The notes under the pieces are model-generated. The model was not told the origin of the DNA, searched no databases, and worked only from the letters and a program-made list of their open reading frames with translations. The position numbers were made by a program, and so were the translations under genes. This document shows positions 52,227 through 64,000 of a stretch of DNA of 64,000 nt, one piece after another (position 1 is the stretch's first letter; the number at the start of each line of letters is the position of its first letter). Source of the DNA: Chondrosia reniformis (taxonomy: Eukaryota > Porifera > Demospongiae > Chondrillida > Chondrillidae); NCBI GenBank assembly GCA_947172415.1, contig OX359200.1, forward strand, positions 6,016,501-6,080,500, written 5' to 3'.

Positions 52227-55200
52227 TTAATGTGTTGTTTCCACGGTGATAGTCTTCTTCCTTGGGTCATCAAAGCGATCCATGCTTTCAGTTTGAAACA
52301 GGAAAATTAAGGAACAGTATAGAACAAGGAGGATTGGTGTCAAAGTGAACACGCCCATCCAAAATGGCATGGAAAAGTACGGTGTACAGTCGTAGGCAAT
52401 TGAAAACTGCAGGTTACTCTGTGATGTTTGGAGGCTGTAAGGCTGCACCTGTTGGCATGACAACCAATAATTTAAACATACGTAGTATTAAGATTTTAGA
52501 CTAAAGATTACTGACTCACCTGAAAGTTGTCAATCAAGATGGAATATTTCATAGTACTATTTTTATCTGCTGTAGTAAAATTTACATTTCTTGTACAGTG
52601 GAAGGAGACTTTGTTTGATATAGATAACTTGGACTCTTTGGGTGTGACCATTTCCATAACTTCCATATCCTTGTCATGGGTAAAGTTCATGTGGATGGAC
52701 CATTCCTGACGACCATTGCAGGGAAACTTGAAACTACAGAGGAGCATACATATTCTAATTATTCAAAGTAGCAATAAAGGTGTGTCTAGAGATGTGTCTA
52801 GAGGTGTGTCTAGAGGTGTAGTCAGGAGGTGTGTCTAGAGGTGTGGTCAGAAGGTGTGTCTAGATGTGTAGTCAGGAGGTGTGTCTAGAGGTGTGGTCAG
52901 GAGGTGTGTCTAGAGGTGTAGTCAGGAGGTGTGTCTAGAGGTGTGGTCAATGTATATAACTCACCTAAATTTGTAAGTTTGACTATTGTTAGTCATAACA
53001 TTGAAGCTTATCCAAGTTGAAGTATCATTTGTGGAATTAGTAGAGGGCAAACAGGTCCCACTAGAAGTACAAGATTAAAAAGACAACATAATAAACCCTT
53101 GGCATTATAGTACTTACAGTACTTTGTGTGTGTGTCTGTTAGACACTTTGTAGGTCAAAAAACAGTACCAGTAGGTAAGAAAGACAGTACAAAAGATTTG
53201 AATATCGGAAAATACTTCTTTTGGAAGATATCATGTTATTGATATGACTTATAAGTGGCCACTTTATTACTTCATGATACTCAGCAACCGATGAACTGCC
53301 TTTATAAGGAGACATATGGTGCTGAGTAGGGTAATGTAACACCACTACATATCATAAATATTATTCTAAATAAAAATATCATAAATCAGGGCTGTATGCA
53401 GAACTTGGGGCCAGAGGGGGCAAAATGAAAATTTTAAAAAATTTAGGGGGGCAATGGTATGAGGGCGTCAAAACAGTTTAGGGAGTTCCCAAAGTCTCGG
53501 GAGGGGGAGGGTCTAAATGATAAATTAAAATCCTTTTCTTAGCTTCCTAATAACTGGATCATGTGCATATTTTGAGACTATGGCCTGTAATCTATAAAGT
53601 ACACACTATACCTATTAGAAACATTTGCTCACCAAAAGCCGTTAACACTCGATGCCTTTTCAACAAACTCTTCTCCTGCAGTACCATTGGATGAGATTGT
53701 TATAGTTCCCAATAACATGGCACATATTGTATTGTTGCTCTTCTGATCTGCTAACCCGACCAGGATACTGGAAGCAGTTGTGTTACCATCCTCACTTGCA
53801 CCAGCTACTTCCCTCCTCCTAATAACATGCTACAACACAGGATCCAATAATTGGTGATATGGATGGATGGATGGACGGAATTGATTGATGGATGGACGGA
53901 ATTGATTGATGGATGGACGGAATTGATTGATGGATGGACGGAATTGATTGATGGATGGACGGAATTGATTGATGGATGGAATTGATTGATGGATGGACAG
54001 AATTGATTGATGGATGGACAGAATTGATTGATGGATGAATGGATGGATGGGTGGGTGAGTGGATGGGATGGATGGGTGAGGTAAATGAAAAAAGGCAGGA
54101 TTTGGTTAGAAGTCATTATAATCAGGGGAGTTCCTACTTCGGGTGGTGGACTTGAAGTTGTAAAGATTAGAACAAAGGAAAGTCCACAATTCTTCCAAAA
54201 CTTAAACTGCTTTCCAATACTCTCATCTAGAAGGAAGTGATTAATCACAGATTTACACACGGATATAATACCCTCACAAAGTATACCTACCAGAGAATTG
54301 AAGTGTCTTTAATACACTTTCTCCTTCAGGGATATTAGTAATAAATGCAGATTTCTCTTCCACACATCTGCCATTCTCATCTACATATACATATATAAAC
54401 ATACATGTGAGCATCACCAGTAGAAATCACAGAAAATGGCCTCTGGTATTTATGGAAAAATGACTGTCATATATCTTGATACGGTAAAAATGTATATAGT
54501 ACGATAATCATATCTCCTTCGTAAAAAAGGACGAAACTTGGTACAAACGTTCTCTAAGGGCCATAAAGACATTTGCTAGGAAAAAGTCGATTTCTGTTGG
54601 GGGCCATTTTCTGTGATTTCTACTGGCATCGTTCGCACATATTTATGATGAACACACATCTCCTTGTGATAGTACACACAGAATGACTTACCCCACTTTT
54701 TGTGTATATTAAATCCGTCTTTCCACATGCCATTCTCTAGTATACCATCTAAATGCATTCCAGCAGCAAACGATGCATAGTGTTCTGTTTCGGATAGGCC
54801 CTGCATTAGGATACAAACAACTAAGGGTCTAGAATTGTGACTATAGGAGGTTTAAGTTAAGTACAAAAGCAGTAGCCACACAAGTGTTTAACATTCTTGT
54901 TATAATAATGGAATCAAATCTTATTTATATTAGCATATATATTATACTGCCATTTGCAAATTATATGTAAAGTGTTAAAATAATAACATAGTGAATCCCA
55001 TGTATATTTATATATATACCAAACAGAGGCCTAAATAAATAAACCCTTTAAGTTTATACCCTGAACATTATGATAATATGCCCATTCTGTTTCTAGGTCC
55101 TATCTTGCAGCCATATGAATTATTTATATTATATTATATTACATTACTATGGCATATTGTAATTTGCAGTGTATATATAGAATGAGTGTGACAAGTAATG

Positions 55201-55690
55201 AACACAATCTAGCAGCCTAACCCACTTACAGCATCACTTCAACTAAACATACCTTCATTTTAGGGAGAAGGCTTTCTTCTTCATATACACCACCATATAA
55301 GGAGATGTCATTGAAAGTTAACTGAAAGCATTGGAAGTATGGTTTACGAACAAATTTTATAGGGATGTCACGTGATATACACGCAAGTATTTATGATGCA
55401 ATGCCTATTCTACTTACGCTATCCTGGGTAACTAGCACGACTATATCTTTGTCTTTTATTAAAAGATTAATATTTTTCAAAATGCGTTCTACGTCAGGCT
55501 GAGATAAGTCAATATCTGGTATTTCTCTAGAGGTAATTGAATCATCATTACAAAAACGTAAAAAACAAAGAACTTTTAGAATAAGGGCATCTTACTCCGA
55601 ACTCCATACAAGAAATGGTAGTTGGCTGCATAGTCCCGTAGACACGAGTATCGAGAGCCACAGAATCAATAACCTTGCTATATCCGCCAT
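52227..55690 (-). CDS. ATP6AP1: V-ATPase accessory subunit Ac45 (S1), nine exons
   Basis: Exons (minus order) 55690-55596, 55526-55418, 55321-55253, 54800-54692, 54380-54287, 53818-53633, 53060-52965, 52733-52520 and 52448-52227 join in frame to 397 residues. The N-terminus [19 protein letters not shown] is a signal peptide. The middle is a luminal domain with Asn-glycosylation sequons and paired Cys. The last exon has VQPYSLQ, ACDC-like YDCTPYFS, one membrane helix and the cytosolic MDRFDD that is typical of Ac45. Role: assembly and targeting of the V-type proton pump in the secretory and lysosomal system. Human Ac45 is about 470 residues. The exon 5 donor (AG|GTATAC) was chosen over an upstream GT because only it keeps the frame. 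Confidence 0.9.
52780..52950. repeat. minisatellite GTGTCTAGAGGTGTGGTCAGGAG-type
   Basis: About seven copies of an AGGTGTGTCTAGAGGTGT unit alternating with (G/A)GTCAGGAG, inside the Ac45 intron between its seventh and eighth exons. Confidence 0.9.
53855..54070. repeat. minisatellite GGATGGACGGAATTGATTGAT
   Basis: About eight copies of the 21-base unit, followed by plain GGATGGAT/GGGTGA repeats, in the Ac45 intron between its fifth and sixth exons. The Pro-His-Ser-Ile open frame on the minus strand is a repeat artefact. Confidence 0.9.
54990..55170. repeat. dispersed repeat copy, inverted
   Basis: Reverse-complement match to the family at 36151-36900: GAGGCCTAAATAAATAAACC, GCCCATTCTGTTTCTAGGTC and CAGCCATATGAATTATTTAT. 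Lies in the third intron of the Ac45 gene. Confidence 0.6.
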
Positions 55691-55962
55691 TTTATTGGTC
55701 ACGTGGAAGCATAGGGGAAAGTAAACAGTAAGTTCACATGACTATCAGCTGATCATGTGGAGGAGTGTCCGTGGCTTCGATTATAGGCTGGATACCTCAA
55801 GTCGAATCCCCAGTGTTATTATAGTCACTTAAGCATGAGATATTGTGAATATTCCAATCTGTTAAACGAACTTTTCAGTAGTTTCAGTTTTGTTTACTAG
55901 TAATTGATCCTATTTTCCTTTGAGTATTAAATTTACTACAGCACCCAATCTCTACAGTACCC
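55691..55962. promoter_or_regulatory. 272-bp bidirectional promoter with CLEAR-like E-box
   Basis: Between the head-to-head starts of Ac45 (-) and the large gene (+). It contains GTCACGTGG (55698-55706), only 8 bases from the Ac45 ATG and next to ATTGG, an inverted CCAAT box (55694-55698). The Ac45 start codon itself lies in AAAATGGCGGA, a YY1-like site. TCACGTG is the core of the CLEAR element used by TFEB/MITF-family factors on lysosomal genes. Confidence 0.5.
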
Positions 55963-58469
55963 ATGGCTAATCGTAAGGAAGTTTTAAGTTCGTTTGAGAA
56001 GGCCTCTTTCTCCGCTAAAGACTCCTTCGGACAACTCACCAAGAGCTTCAAGTCCAGCAAAGACTGTTTAGTTAATATTCCCCGTCGGAATGTCCGTCGA
56101 GATCCTTACGTATTGAATCTAAGCGTGTTAGAAAAAGGGTTTTCCGACTTGTTACAGAATTCCGAGGAGTTAGCGGAGCATTTGGATAACAGCTTAAAAA
56201 GTTTATGTGAATCTTTGAAACAAAAATTAAACGACTCTGACGAAAAAGACATAAATGCCATCGCTTCTAAAGTAAGCGTCATTAATGTATGACTTCAAAT
56301 TTCATTTTCATCCATCCATCCATCCATCCATCCATCCATCCATCCATCCATCCATCCATCCATTCATCAATTCATCCATCCACTTGTCTATCCATATATA
56401 GTAACTATATTTTACAAGTGTAGTTAAATCATTAGAAGAATGTAGGTGATAATATTAATTCACTTATTCCCACCCCACATACCTGTTAATTGATCAGCCA
56501 AGTTATTGAGTGTACATTTGTACATATATGTGTAAATTGTTATAATTCATTACTAAAACGAGTCTTGTCGTCACTGCCTCACTGTGACCTGATTGGATTG
56601 TATAGTACAGTAGAATCTCATTATAACGAAATTGCTTGAATCTCTCAGTATAGGTTAGTACTTTGCTAGCCCCCCAGCCTTGAGCTTCAGTATATTGTTT
56701 ATCCTGTCAGCCATTTTGTTGTAATGGCTAGCTGCTGTTGTTTTTTCTTGGATACGCTATACCCTACCATGTTTTTCTTCCCATGCCTCAATGTGTATAC
56801 CCACTGTATTGGTTATTTTAGATAAATAACCTTTTGACCTTAAAGTTGTACCATTGTGGGGCTCTGGGTGGGTGTGCCAAGGTGGGTGTACTTGTGTTGA
56901 ATCAGTCCAATCCAGTCTGTATTGAGTTCATATGCAAGCCCACATAAAGATAACAGAAGAACTGCTGATTTAGTCTTTTGCCAGTTGATGAATGAGTGAC
57001 TAAATTGGACAAATCATCAGTACACTCATTATGTAAGGGAGTGTCTATGAGTCAGGTAGTGTTGCTTGATGGCCTGTACACTCTGAGCCCCACCCCCACA
57101 GGGTAGTGTTGCTTGATGGCCTGTACACTCTGAGCCCCACCCCCACAGGGTAGTGTTGCTTGATGGCCTGTACACTCTGAGCCCCACCCCCACAGGGTAG
57201 TGTTGCTTGATGGCCTGTACACTCTGAGCCCCACCCCCACAGGGTAGTGTTGCTTGATGGCCTGTACACTCTGAGTCCCACCCCCACAGGGTAGTGTTTG
57301 TTTTGTCCTTTGTGAGCTCATATCAGTTCTACTGAGTCATAGACACAGAGTTCAACTGGCATGGCAACTCCCTCTGTCCCAAAGTTGCTTCTGGAATACT
57401 TCCTTCTTAGTATTATAGTATGTGGACAATGATTTAATTTGTTAGTCTGTTATCAAGTTGTATAGTAACTGCAAATTAGCTACCCAACCATCCATCTGTC
57501 CATCCATCATCCATCCACCCACTCATCCATCCATCCATCCATCCATCCATCCATCCATCCATCCATCCATCCATCCATCCATCCATCCATCCAACCATCC
57601 AACCATTCATCCATCCATCTGTCCATTCATCCATCCATCCATCCATCCATCCATCCATCCATCCATCTGTCCATCCATCATCCATCCACTCATCTATCCA
57701 TCCATCCACCCACCCATCCATCCATCCATCCATCCATCCACCCACCCATCCTCGCTACTTTCCCTCTGTATGCAGTACACTGGTATGATGCTGTTGTCAT
57801 ACTTTGAAGCGCTGAACAACATTTACACACCAGCCTCTGAGAAACTCCTTTCACTAGGAGAGCAAAGTGAGGTAAACCCTTTAATTGAAGATGGCGAGCA
57901 AGACCTGGTAGCACATTGGTTTATAGCTGCAAAGGTACGTATGTACTCGTATACATGCCACACGTTATTTATACATCATACAAGGGGTACCTTGTAGTAC
58001 AAATCTCTGCGTCAAGTACATATATTTGAATGAAGTGGCTAGCTGCTCTGTAGGAGGTCCTATGTAGCCCCTCCCCCTATATATGTACGTATATACCTTA
58101 CATCATCACCTCAACTGGATAGGCTTATACAAGGACATAGCGGGACCTTAGAGCACCTTTAGTGACACCTGTGAGGTGGACATTACCTACATAAACATTG
58201 TAATAGGTAGGGGGTTAACTATTAAGGTTGAACCGGGGGAGTAATTTGTAACTTCTATTTTATATACAATAGTGGTTCTACAGTGTCTCTATAGTCTACA
58301 TTATTACATATTCCTCACCATGGCAACCATAGCTGACATATGACCTTCACAAAAGTTGTTTATTTATGTAGTTGATCAATTACTCTTCTGTACTGATTAT
58401 GTAATTAGTGTTAATCTGTGTATACCTATGCTTGATTTAATGCCCATATTTGGAAGCTTATTATGCTGT

Positions 58470-58516
<47 letters not shown>

Positions 58517-61500
58517 TTTTCAGACCAACAGTAGCTTGAAACAAGTTGGCCATCTCTCGAGAAGTGACCTTCAGCACCTTGTGAGGGCCAGTGCTAATGA
58601 TGGCCTCTCAGTTGGTGTACAAGATGCCATCAGTAGCAAAGTGTCTCAGTGCCTAAATGTGAGGTCTAGATAGTGGTAGTGGGAAACGTGTAGTGTTGAG
58701 CATATTGAAGAGTTATGACCTGGCTGGTCTGATTACTAAGTTTAGAAGTCTTCTCTTATCTACATCCAATCTACATTCTCCGTAGGTGTATATGTAAGTA
58801 GATCTTAAAGAGCTCAAAGATCTTAAAGAGCTCCTGACATGAAGTTTTAGCTTAAATTGTTGTATGTATATCAGTAACAAATCCTGGTACCTTTAAAAGT
58901 TGTCACAATTGTAACTCAAAATGGCTATTTCTGATCCTCTAGCTGTGCAAAGTTAGCTATTCCTTATGTACGTACGTATGTAGGTACATACATATGTACG
59001 TACTGTACATTGGTTAGTGTTAAGATGGGGTAGTGGTTATGCGGGGGAGAAAAGTTATCTTTTGTAGTCCTTTGTTGACGAATCATACCCATAAAATGGG
59101 CTCATTAGGTTGATAAACTATCTTATTACAGCTTAATGATTCCAATCCACTCCTGTGCATCATCCCAAGTAGGAGAATTCTTAACTGCCTTTGTGAAGAA
59201 GCAGTTTATTTCATAGTTACTTGCTTAAAGTGACAGATGTTGAACGTTGTTTGGTACTCTACATTGTTAGATTCCAAAACTCTGTTAACTGTGGAATTTT
59301 TCACTTCTTTGTTGATTTTCTTCTTTCAGGATTACATCTTGGAGCTGAGGATGTTGTCCTTGTCCCTTGAGGTGTTGGGTGGGTTTTACTTGCACCCTCA
59401 CCGTATCGAGCAGATCCTTTCAAAGTGCTGCAGTGACTGGGAGGCCAGGAGTGCTGGAGCTGCCCCAGTTGCCTCGCGACAGGAGCAACAGGCACAAATC
59501 TTTAGGGACATCCCCCACAGCTCACTGAGGATTGACAAGATGTCTTTCCAACCGCTTGTAGAGAATGAGAACAGAGACAACCACATCAAGGCAAAGAAGG
59601 TGGGTGGAATAATGAGACAACTTGTAATGTCTGCTCCTTTGCAGCAGTGCAGTTACAAGAAACATGCAGTCTATTTCTGAATTGCAACTTTTCATTTTCC
59701 AAGGAGTTACAAAATTAGTATCAATATATCAATCTTCTAAAACACCATTTTCTGATTACATATGCCCGAGTTAGTAAAAGGACATTCGGATAAATTTACT
59801 TTTTCTTTTTATCTTTCTCCATTGAGACAGACAGCTGTTTCTTGTTAGAACAAATATTTATTATGTGTCACTGATGAAGGGTGGAATTCCCAGAAAAAGC
59901 TGTCTGGCCAAGTGGAGATGAGAAGGAGAAGGAGAAAACTCTTGTATCCTCATCCATAGCTCTCACTAGGTTTAGTTCCCTATAGGCCTTTACTCTAAAG
60001 TAGATGTAGCATGTTGAAAACTGGTGTGCTACTCTTGTATGCAGGCTGCACTTCATAACCTTGTGTTAAAAGTGACCAAGGATAAGTGTGAGGATAAACA
60101 GACCCTTGAAGACTTTACCACTCTTCTCCTTCACCACTGCTGCTTCTCTGTGTCTCAGCCGCCTTCTAAGGTAGCCGTGCAACTCTTCTTTGGAATAGCA
60201 GACCTTGTGAGTAAAGTAGCTAAGTCTACGTACAGCCATCATCATCCTCTAGGGTGGAATATTTAAGTAGAGAAGATTATTTAAACAACTTTTTTTGAAT
60301 TTAAAAAGACTAACAATCTTGATTGAGATTGGATAGCTCACATTAGTAAATGTAAATTGTTGTGTAATCTATTGACTAATGGATTTAGTACATAATTAGA
60401 TTTCAAACAAAGAGGAATGGAATGCCATTGATCATTTTACATTCCAGTCATAAGCTGCAACTGAACAATACTGTTTCACAAGTTCCTTACACCTCACACT
60501 ACTTCTGCTAATATTTGAAAAGAGACAATTTGTTGCATCCTGTAGATCCACGTGATGCTGTGTCAAGATGGTAACCTAGACAACTTTACTGAAGTGCAGT
60601 TGCTTTCTGGGGGCATTGTTGAGATCACCTCATCTTCCAGTTGGTCACTGTGTGTCGACCAACGACTTGAATCTCTGTCCCCCTCCTTGTCCGATAAAGT
60701 AGAACTCGGAACTGTGGATGTGCAGTACATTGAGCAATTGGAGTTTTCTAAATTTTTAGACAAATTGTGAGTACAGTATCTGTTATATGAATGATAGTAG
60801 TAAAGTGTAGTTGGCTGGTTGGTTGGCTGGCTACTGAATTATAAATGTATAACTTTTATTTTTTGTCCGTGTTGTTTGTTATATTCACTTCCATTTGTTC
60901 TATCCCATAGGCCACAAATTCCTCCTCGCATCAAAGTATCATTGAGACCATCCTCTGTGCCAGACAGCTTGTCCACTGGTCACTATGGTTACGGCGGCAA
61001 TATGCTATCTGGCTTGCACCACCCCCAGCACTCTAGGGAGTGGGAGGGTGACGCTGCAGAGGAACTCTCAGAGGAATACAATGACGATGTTGGATCATTT
61101 CACAGGTCAAAGGCTTTGAGAAGGAGAGGAGTAACCCCAAAGTCAGGAGGGAAACCTAGTGTTACTGGAAGCGACAACACCCTACAGTCATCAAAGGAGA
61201 GTGACAAATCAAGTAGCAGTGAGAGTCTCCACAGCAAAGACACGGACACAACTGCTACCACAGTTCTCATTCAGCCTGGAGCAGACGATGGCCATAATCC
61301 TCCTGACCTGTGCAATGTTTTGATACCAGGGGGACTTACAACCCGAGCACTGCGGGATCACACCAACAAGAAGCCCTCGAGGAAGATGAACACGGAAGAG
61401 ACAGGCACCATGAGAACAGCCATCAGAAGACACAAGAAGGACGACCAGAGATCAGGTACACTGTCAATCACCAATCAATTTTATATTCTGTTCAATTCTC

Positions 61501-64000
61501 CTTGAGCTGTTTATTCAATTCATACACCATTGCCATAGTTACCAAGTTTGGACACACAAAGATTGTGTGTTGTCCAATACCATGTTAATGCGATTGTCAA
61601 TTGAATCTGCAATCACTCACTGTCTGCCAAGTGATGTGCTATACCAATACCTATAAGCCCCATTTAGGCTACTTTTCGATTTCGTTTTCTCTTTTGAAAG
61701 TATTGAAATGCATTAGAGTACGTACGTAGCTTGAATTTGAAATTAGATGCCTCAAGTGTCCTGAAGTATCTGATTCCAGTTGTCATACGTACGTATGTCA
61801 TCCATTGTTCATCAATGATAACATGTATTTTGTGGGCAGGCTCATTGTTCATTCTAAATAAAGTCGTGTTTGCATTGTAACATGGGCAGGTAGAATAATA
61901 ATCTATGGTACGCACTCAAGTAGGAATGGCTTGGGACACTTGAAGAATAGCATACCTCCTCTCTTCAAGTGCGTCAACAGTATCCAATTCTCAGACAAGC
62001 TACAACCTCCTCCGGTCTCACCCACTTTGCCTCCAAAAACTGTAATGTGCATTTGTGGACTGTTTTGCATGCGAGTTTGGCTGTGTTGTGTAAACTGTGT
62101 ATTACATAACTCTGTGTCCTTCACACTGTTATTGAAATGCTGCTAAATTCCCATTGTGGTGATGGTTTGTTATGCAACAGCTAGACACTTCACTACTTCT
62201 GTATGTTACTGTGCATTCTTTATGATGATCAGTTACTAGGTGAGGTATCAATTACATACGTTCTCACTCAGATGAGCTCAAATATCAAAGTTTAGTAATC
62301 CAAGAAAGGCCTATAGGGAACTAAACCTAGTGAGAACTTTGGATGAGGATACAAGAGTCTTCTCTTTATTCTTCTGCTCCAATATGATGCACATCACAGT
62401 GAAGCATAAAAATAAAGAGAAGCAGGCTAATACGTAGCTCCATAGCATTTGTGTCAATTGTTGTTTGTATACTTTCTGTATATAGTCCCATTTGAAATTT
62501 AAAAAGTACCTTGCTGTTTTAGCAGGGTCTTCAACTATCCCCCTTTCTTTATTACTGGTAACTGTAACATACGTACGTATTCTCCTACCATTGTGAACCT
62601 ACGTATGTACGCAGGTGTTGGTGATGCTACCGAGAATGCTATTGACCTCCTTTCCAACTACCCCAACCTGGGGGATGGAGGGAGTCAGAGCAGTGGATAC
62701 TACTCTCAGAACAGTTCCTTTCGTAGCGAATCTGGCAGCTTTTGGGGAAGACCCTATAATCAGTCTCCTGGTTAGTACATTACGTATAGCACCTCATGCT
62801 ATAACACCGTGTCAATGTAGTTTCATTAAACTTCTTTGAAACATTTCTGTATTGTATTGCTGTCATAGAATAGGGTATACAGAGACAATACCAGTTTTTA
62901 ATGATAGGAAATTTCTTTTAACTGTGCCAAACTTATCTTTGAGATGGTTCATCATTAGTCCTTTGAGCATCTAGAGATGCAGCTTGTTTCTTGATAATCG
63001 GATGTTTAAATCCTGAGGTATTCTTCAGTGTCTTCAAAAGACTTAAGAAGAACCGTAAGATAATACCAGCCTTGTATTCCAGTGTTTCTCCTTCCTATAA
63101 TACTTTTAGTTACTTCTGCCATAAACAGAGGTAGTAGAGACAGACAGAGTGGATCACAGTCTCCTAGGGGAACCCCCATCAGCTCAGCTGGACCTGTTGG
63201 GCCATACTCATATAACTGGCCTTACCAGCCAACAAAAGCAAGCAGCTCTGCCTCCCTGGTACTGCACGCAGGGGGAGGTGGGCAGGACAGTGACACTGGA
63301 AGTTATTACAGTCCCAGTCCGTGGTCTATGATTGATGAGAATGATAGTATGGACGAGCAGCCAATGGCTGGCAGTGTTACAAGCCTGGCAGCAGAGAGAT
63401 TTAAAGAAAACATGGCAACCAGAAAAGCAATCAACCACCCTCCTCCAATAGGAATGAATCGGTCAAGAAGCTTAGATGACATCAGAAAACAGGTACCTTA
63501 TATATATACACATACATGTACGTATGTACAATACCGTTTATTTGCTGGATCAGACGCCGAATGCGGTAGATAAAGCAATTCTCACCGACTATAACGTCAC
63601 TTAATTTATGCCTAATTTTCGAACGGTGGTAGTTATAAGAGTGTCAAAATTGTCTTTGGGACCTAGAAAAGTGGTTGTTATGTAGAGGTGGTCGTTATAT
63701 ACGAATTCTATTCATATTCTTTTATACGGTGAAATTCGGGACCGAGAAAAGTGGCCATAATGGAGCGGTAGGTCATTAGCACAGGTTCCATTGTATATAT
63801 AATGTGTGTTTACAGCCAGTACATTAGCTACGTTCGCTACTCTCTCATTTCCTGTGCTGTAAGATGTACCATGCATATACATATAAAACAAGGTTTGACT
63901 ATTCCAAGGTGACATATATATATATATATCTTCCTCCTCAGACAATGTCCCCAGCTATCAACAATACTTGGGATTCAAATACTAGCCTGGCAGCCATTGG
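55963..64000 (+). CDS. large unrecognised protein, ten exons seen, continues off the right edge
   Basis: Exons 55963-56271, 57776-57934, 58524-58658, 59330-59599, 60045-60206, 60546-60766, 60911-61455, 62615-62770, 63131-63492 and 63942-64000+ are all phase-compatible (773 codons before the last). Residues 1-345 look helical: a Lys/Ser-rich start ([20 protein letters not shown]), then Leu-rich helices, some possibly coiled-coil or BAR-like. About 346-430 is a compact region ([20 protein letters not shown]). The rest is low-complexity, rich in Ser, Gly, Arg and Pro ([22 protein letters not shown]), suggesting a disordered, phosphorylated scaffold tail. No membrane segment or catalytic motif. 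I do not recognise the family; a cytosolic adaptor is only a guess. Intron 1 holds several satellites. Confidence 0.8.
56308..56378. repeat. (CATC)n microsatellite
   Basis: About 16 CATC/CCAT tetranucleotides with a few changes at the 3' end, just after the first exon of the right-edge gene. Confidence 0.95.
57052..57298. repeat. 47-bp minisatellite, five copies
   Basis: Unit GTAGTGTTGCTTGATGGCCT, then GTACACTCTGAGCCCCACCC, then CCACAGG, with a single-base variant (GAGTCCC) in the last copy. Lies in intron 1 of the right-edge gene; the Gly/Trp-rich minus frames are artefacts. Confidence 0.95.
57484..57750. repeat. (CCAT)n microsatellite, about 265 bp
   Basis: Long CCATCCAT run with CTGT, CACC and AACC interruptions, ending only about 25 bases before the exon 2 acceptor (57775) of the right-edge gene. 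Confidence 0.95.
58467..58520. repeat. (TTTA)n microsatellite abutting a splice acceptor
   Basis: About 13 TTTA units run directly into TTTTCAG, the acceptor of exon 3 (58524) of the right-edge gene, thus replacing its polypyrimidine tract. Confidence 0.93.
59815..59995. repeat. second dispersed repeat family, copy 2
   Basis: GACAGACAGCTGTTTCTTG .. GATGAAGGGTGGAATTCCCA .. AAGCTGTCTGGCC .. CCTCATCCATAGCTCTCACT .. TTCCCTATAGGCCTTTA. The ends are inverted relative to each other (ACAGCTGTTTCT versus AAAAAGCTGTCT), suggesting a fold-back element. Lies in the intron after exon 4 of the right-edge gene. Confidence 0.6.
62310..62375. repeat. second dispersed repeat family, copy 3 (short)
   Basis: AAAGGCCTATAGGGAACTAA..CTAGTGAGAACTTTGGATGA..ACAAGAGTCTTCTCTTT matches 47340-47400 directly and 59930-59995 inverted. 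Truncated. Lies in the intron after exon 7 of the right-edge gene. Confidence 0.55.

Noticed and set aside
57476-57745. Gly-Trp-Met-Asp repeat protein
   Set aside because: Minus-strand reading of the (CCAT)n microsatellite.

Overview
This is a eukaryotic, animal-type window: spliced genes with GT-AG introns, about 60-65% A+T, many dispersed fold-back repeats and minisatellites, and metazoan families (receptor-type tyrosine kinase, BTB-BACK-Kelch, a DAPP1-like SH2-PH adaptor, V-ATPase accessory subunit Ac45). Short introns, compact spacing and ACGTAC-rich spacers would suit an early-branching animal such as a demosponge, but that is inference.

Bases 1 to about 36,139 are a tandem array of five composite units, with kelch starts at 944, 9650, 16683, 23894 and 32251. 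Each unit holds (i) a near-identical 5' flank, (ii) an intronless BTB-BACK-Kelch gene (+), (iii) usually a ~385-bp palindrome, (iv) the last exon of a Rab-like GTPase (-) and, in the four junctions seen, (v) eight exons of a tyrosine kinase domain (+). Kelch copies 1, 2, 4 and 5 are intact; copy 3 has lost its propeller. The Rab-like fragments in units 1-4 lack the P-loop exon. Only the rightmost copy connects to its first exon (39024-39194), so the array breakpoint lies in that intron. All four kinase copies share one frameshift and carry further private lesions. The intact kelch copies hardly differ in BTB/BACK, but differ repeatedly at propeller loop positions that bind substrate in related proteins. 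This is the most interesting biological signal here.

From 36 to 41 kb lies the long first intron of the intact Rab-like gene, holding dispersed repeats, and then a head-to-head paralogue at 39865-40543 with an intron at the same position. From 40.9 to 47.8 kb is a complete eight-exon DAPP1-like gene whose SH2-splitting intron is full of satellites. From 47.8 to 52.2 kb there is little convincing coding sequence. From 52.2 to 55.7 kb (-) is a complete nine-exon ATP6AP1 (Ac45) gene. It shares a 272-bp bidirectional promoter, containing a CACGTG (CLEAR-like) site, with a large unrecognised gene (+) that runs off the right edge.

The exon models come from reading splice sites and phases by eye. 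Phases close in frame for the DAPP1-like, Ac45-like, both Rab-like and the right-edge genes. No database search was possible.
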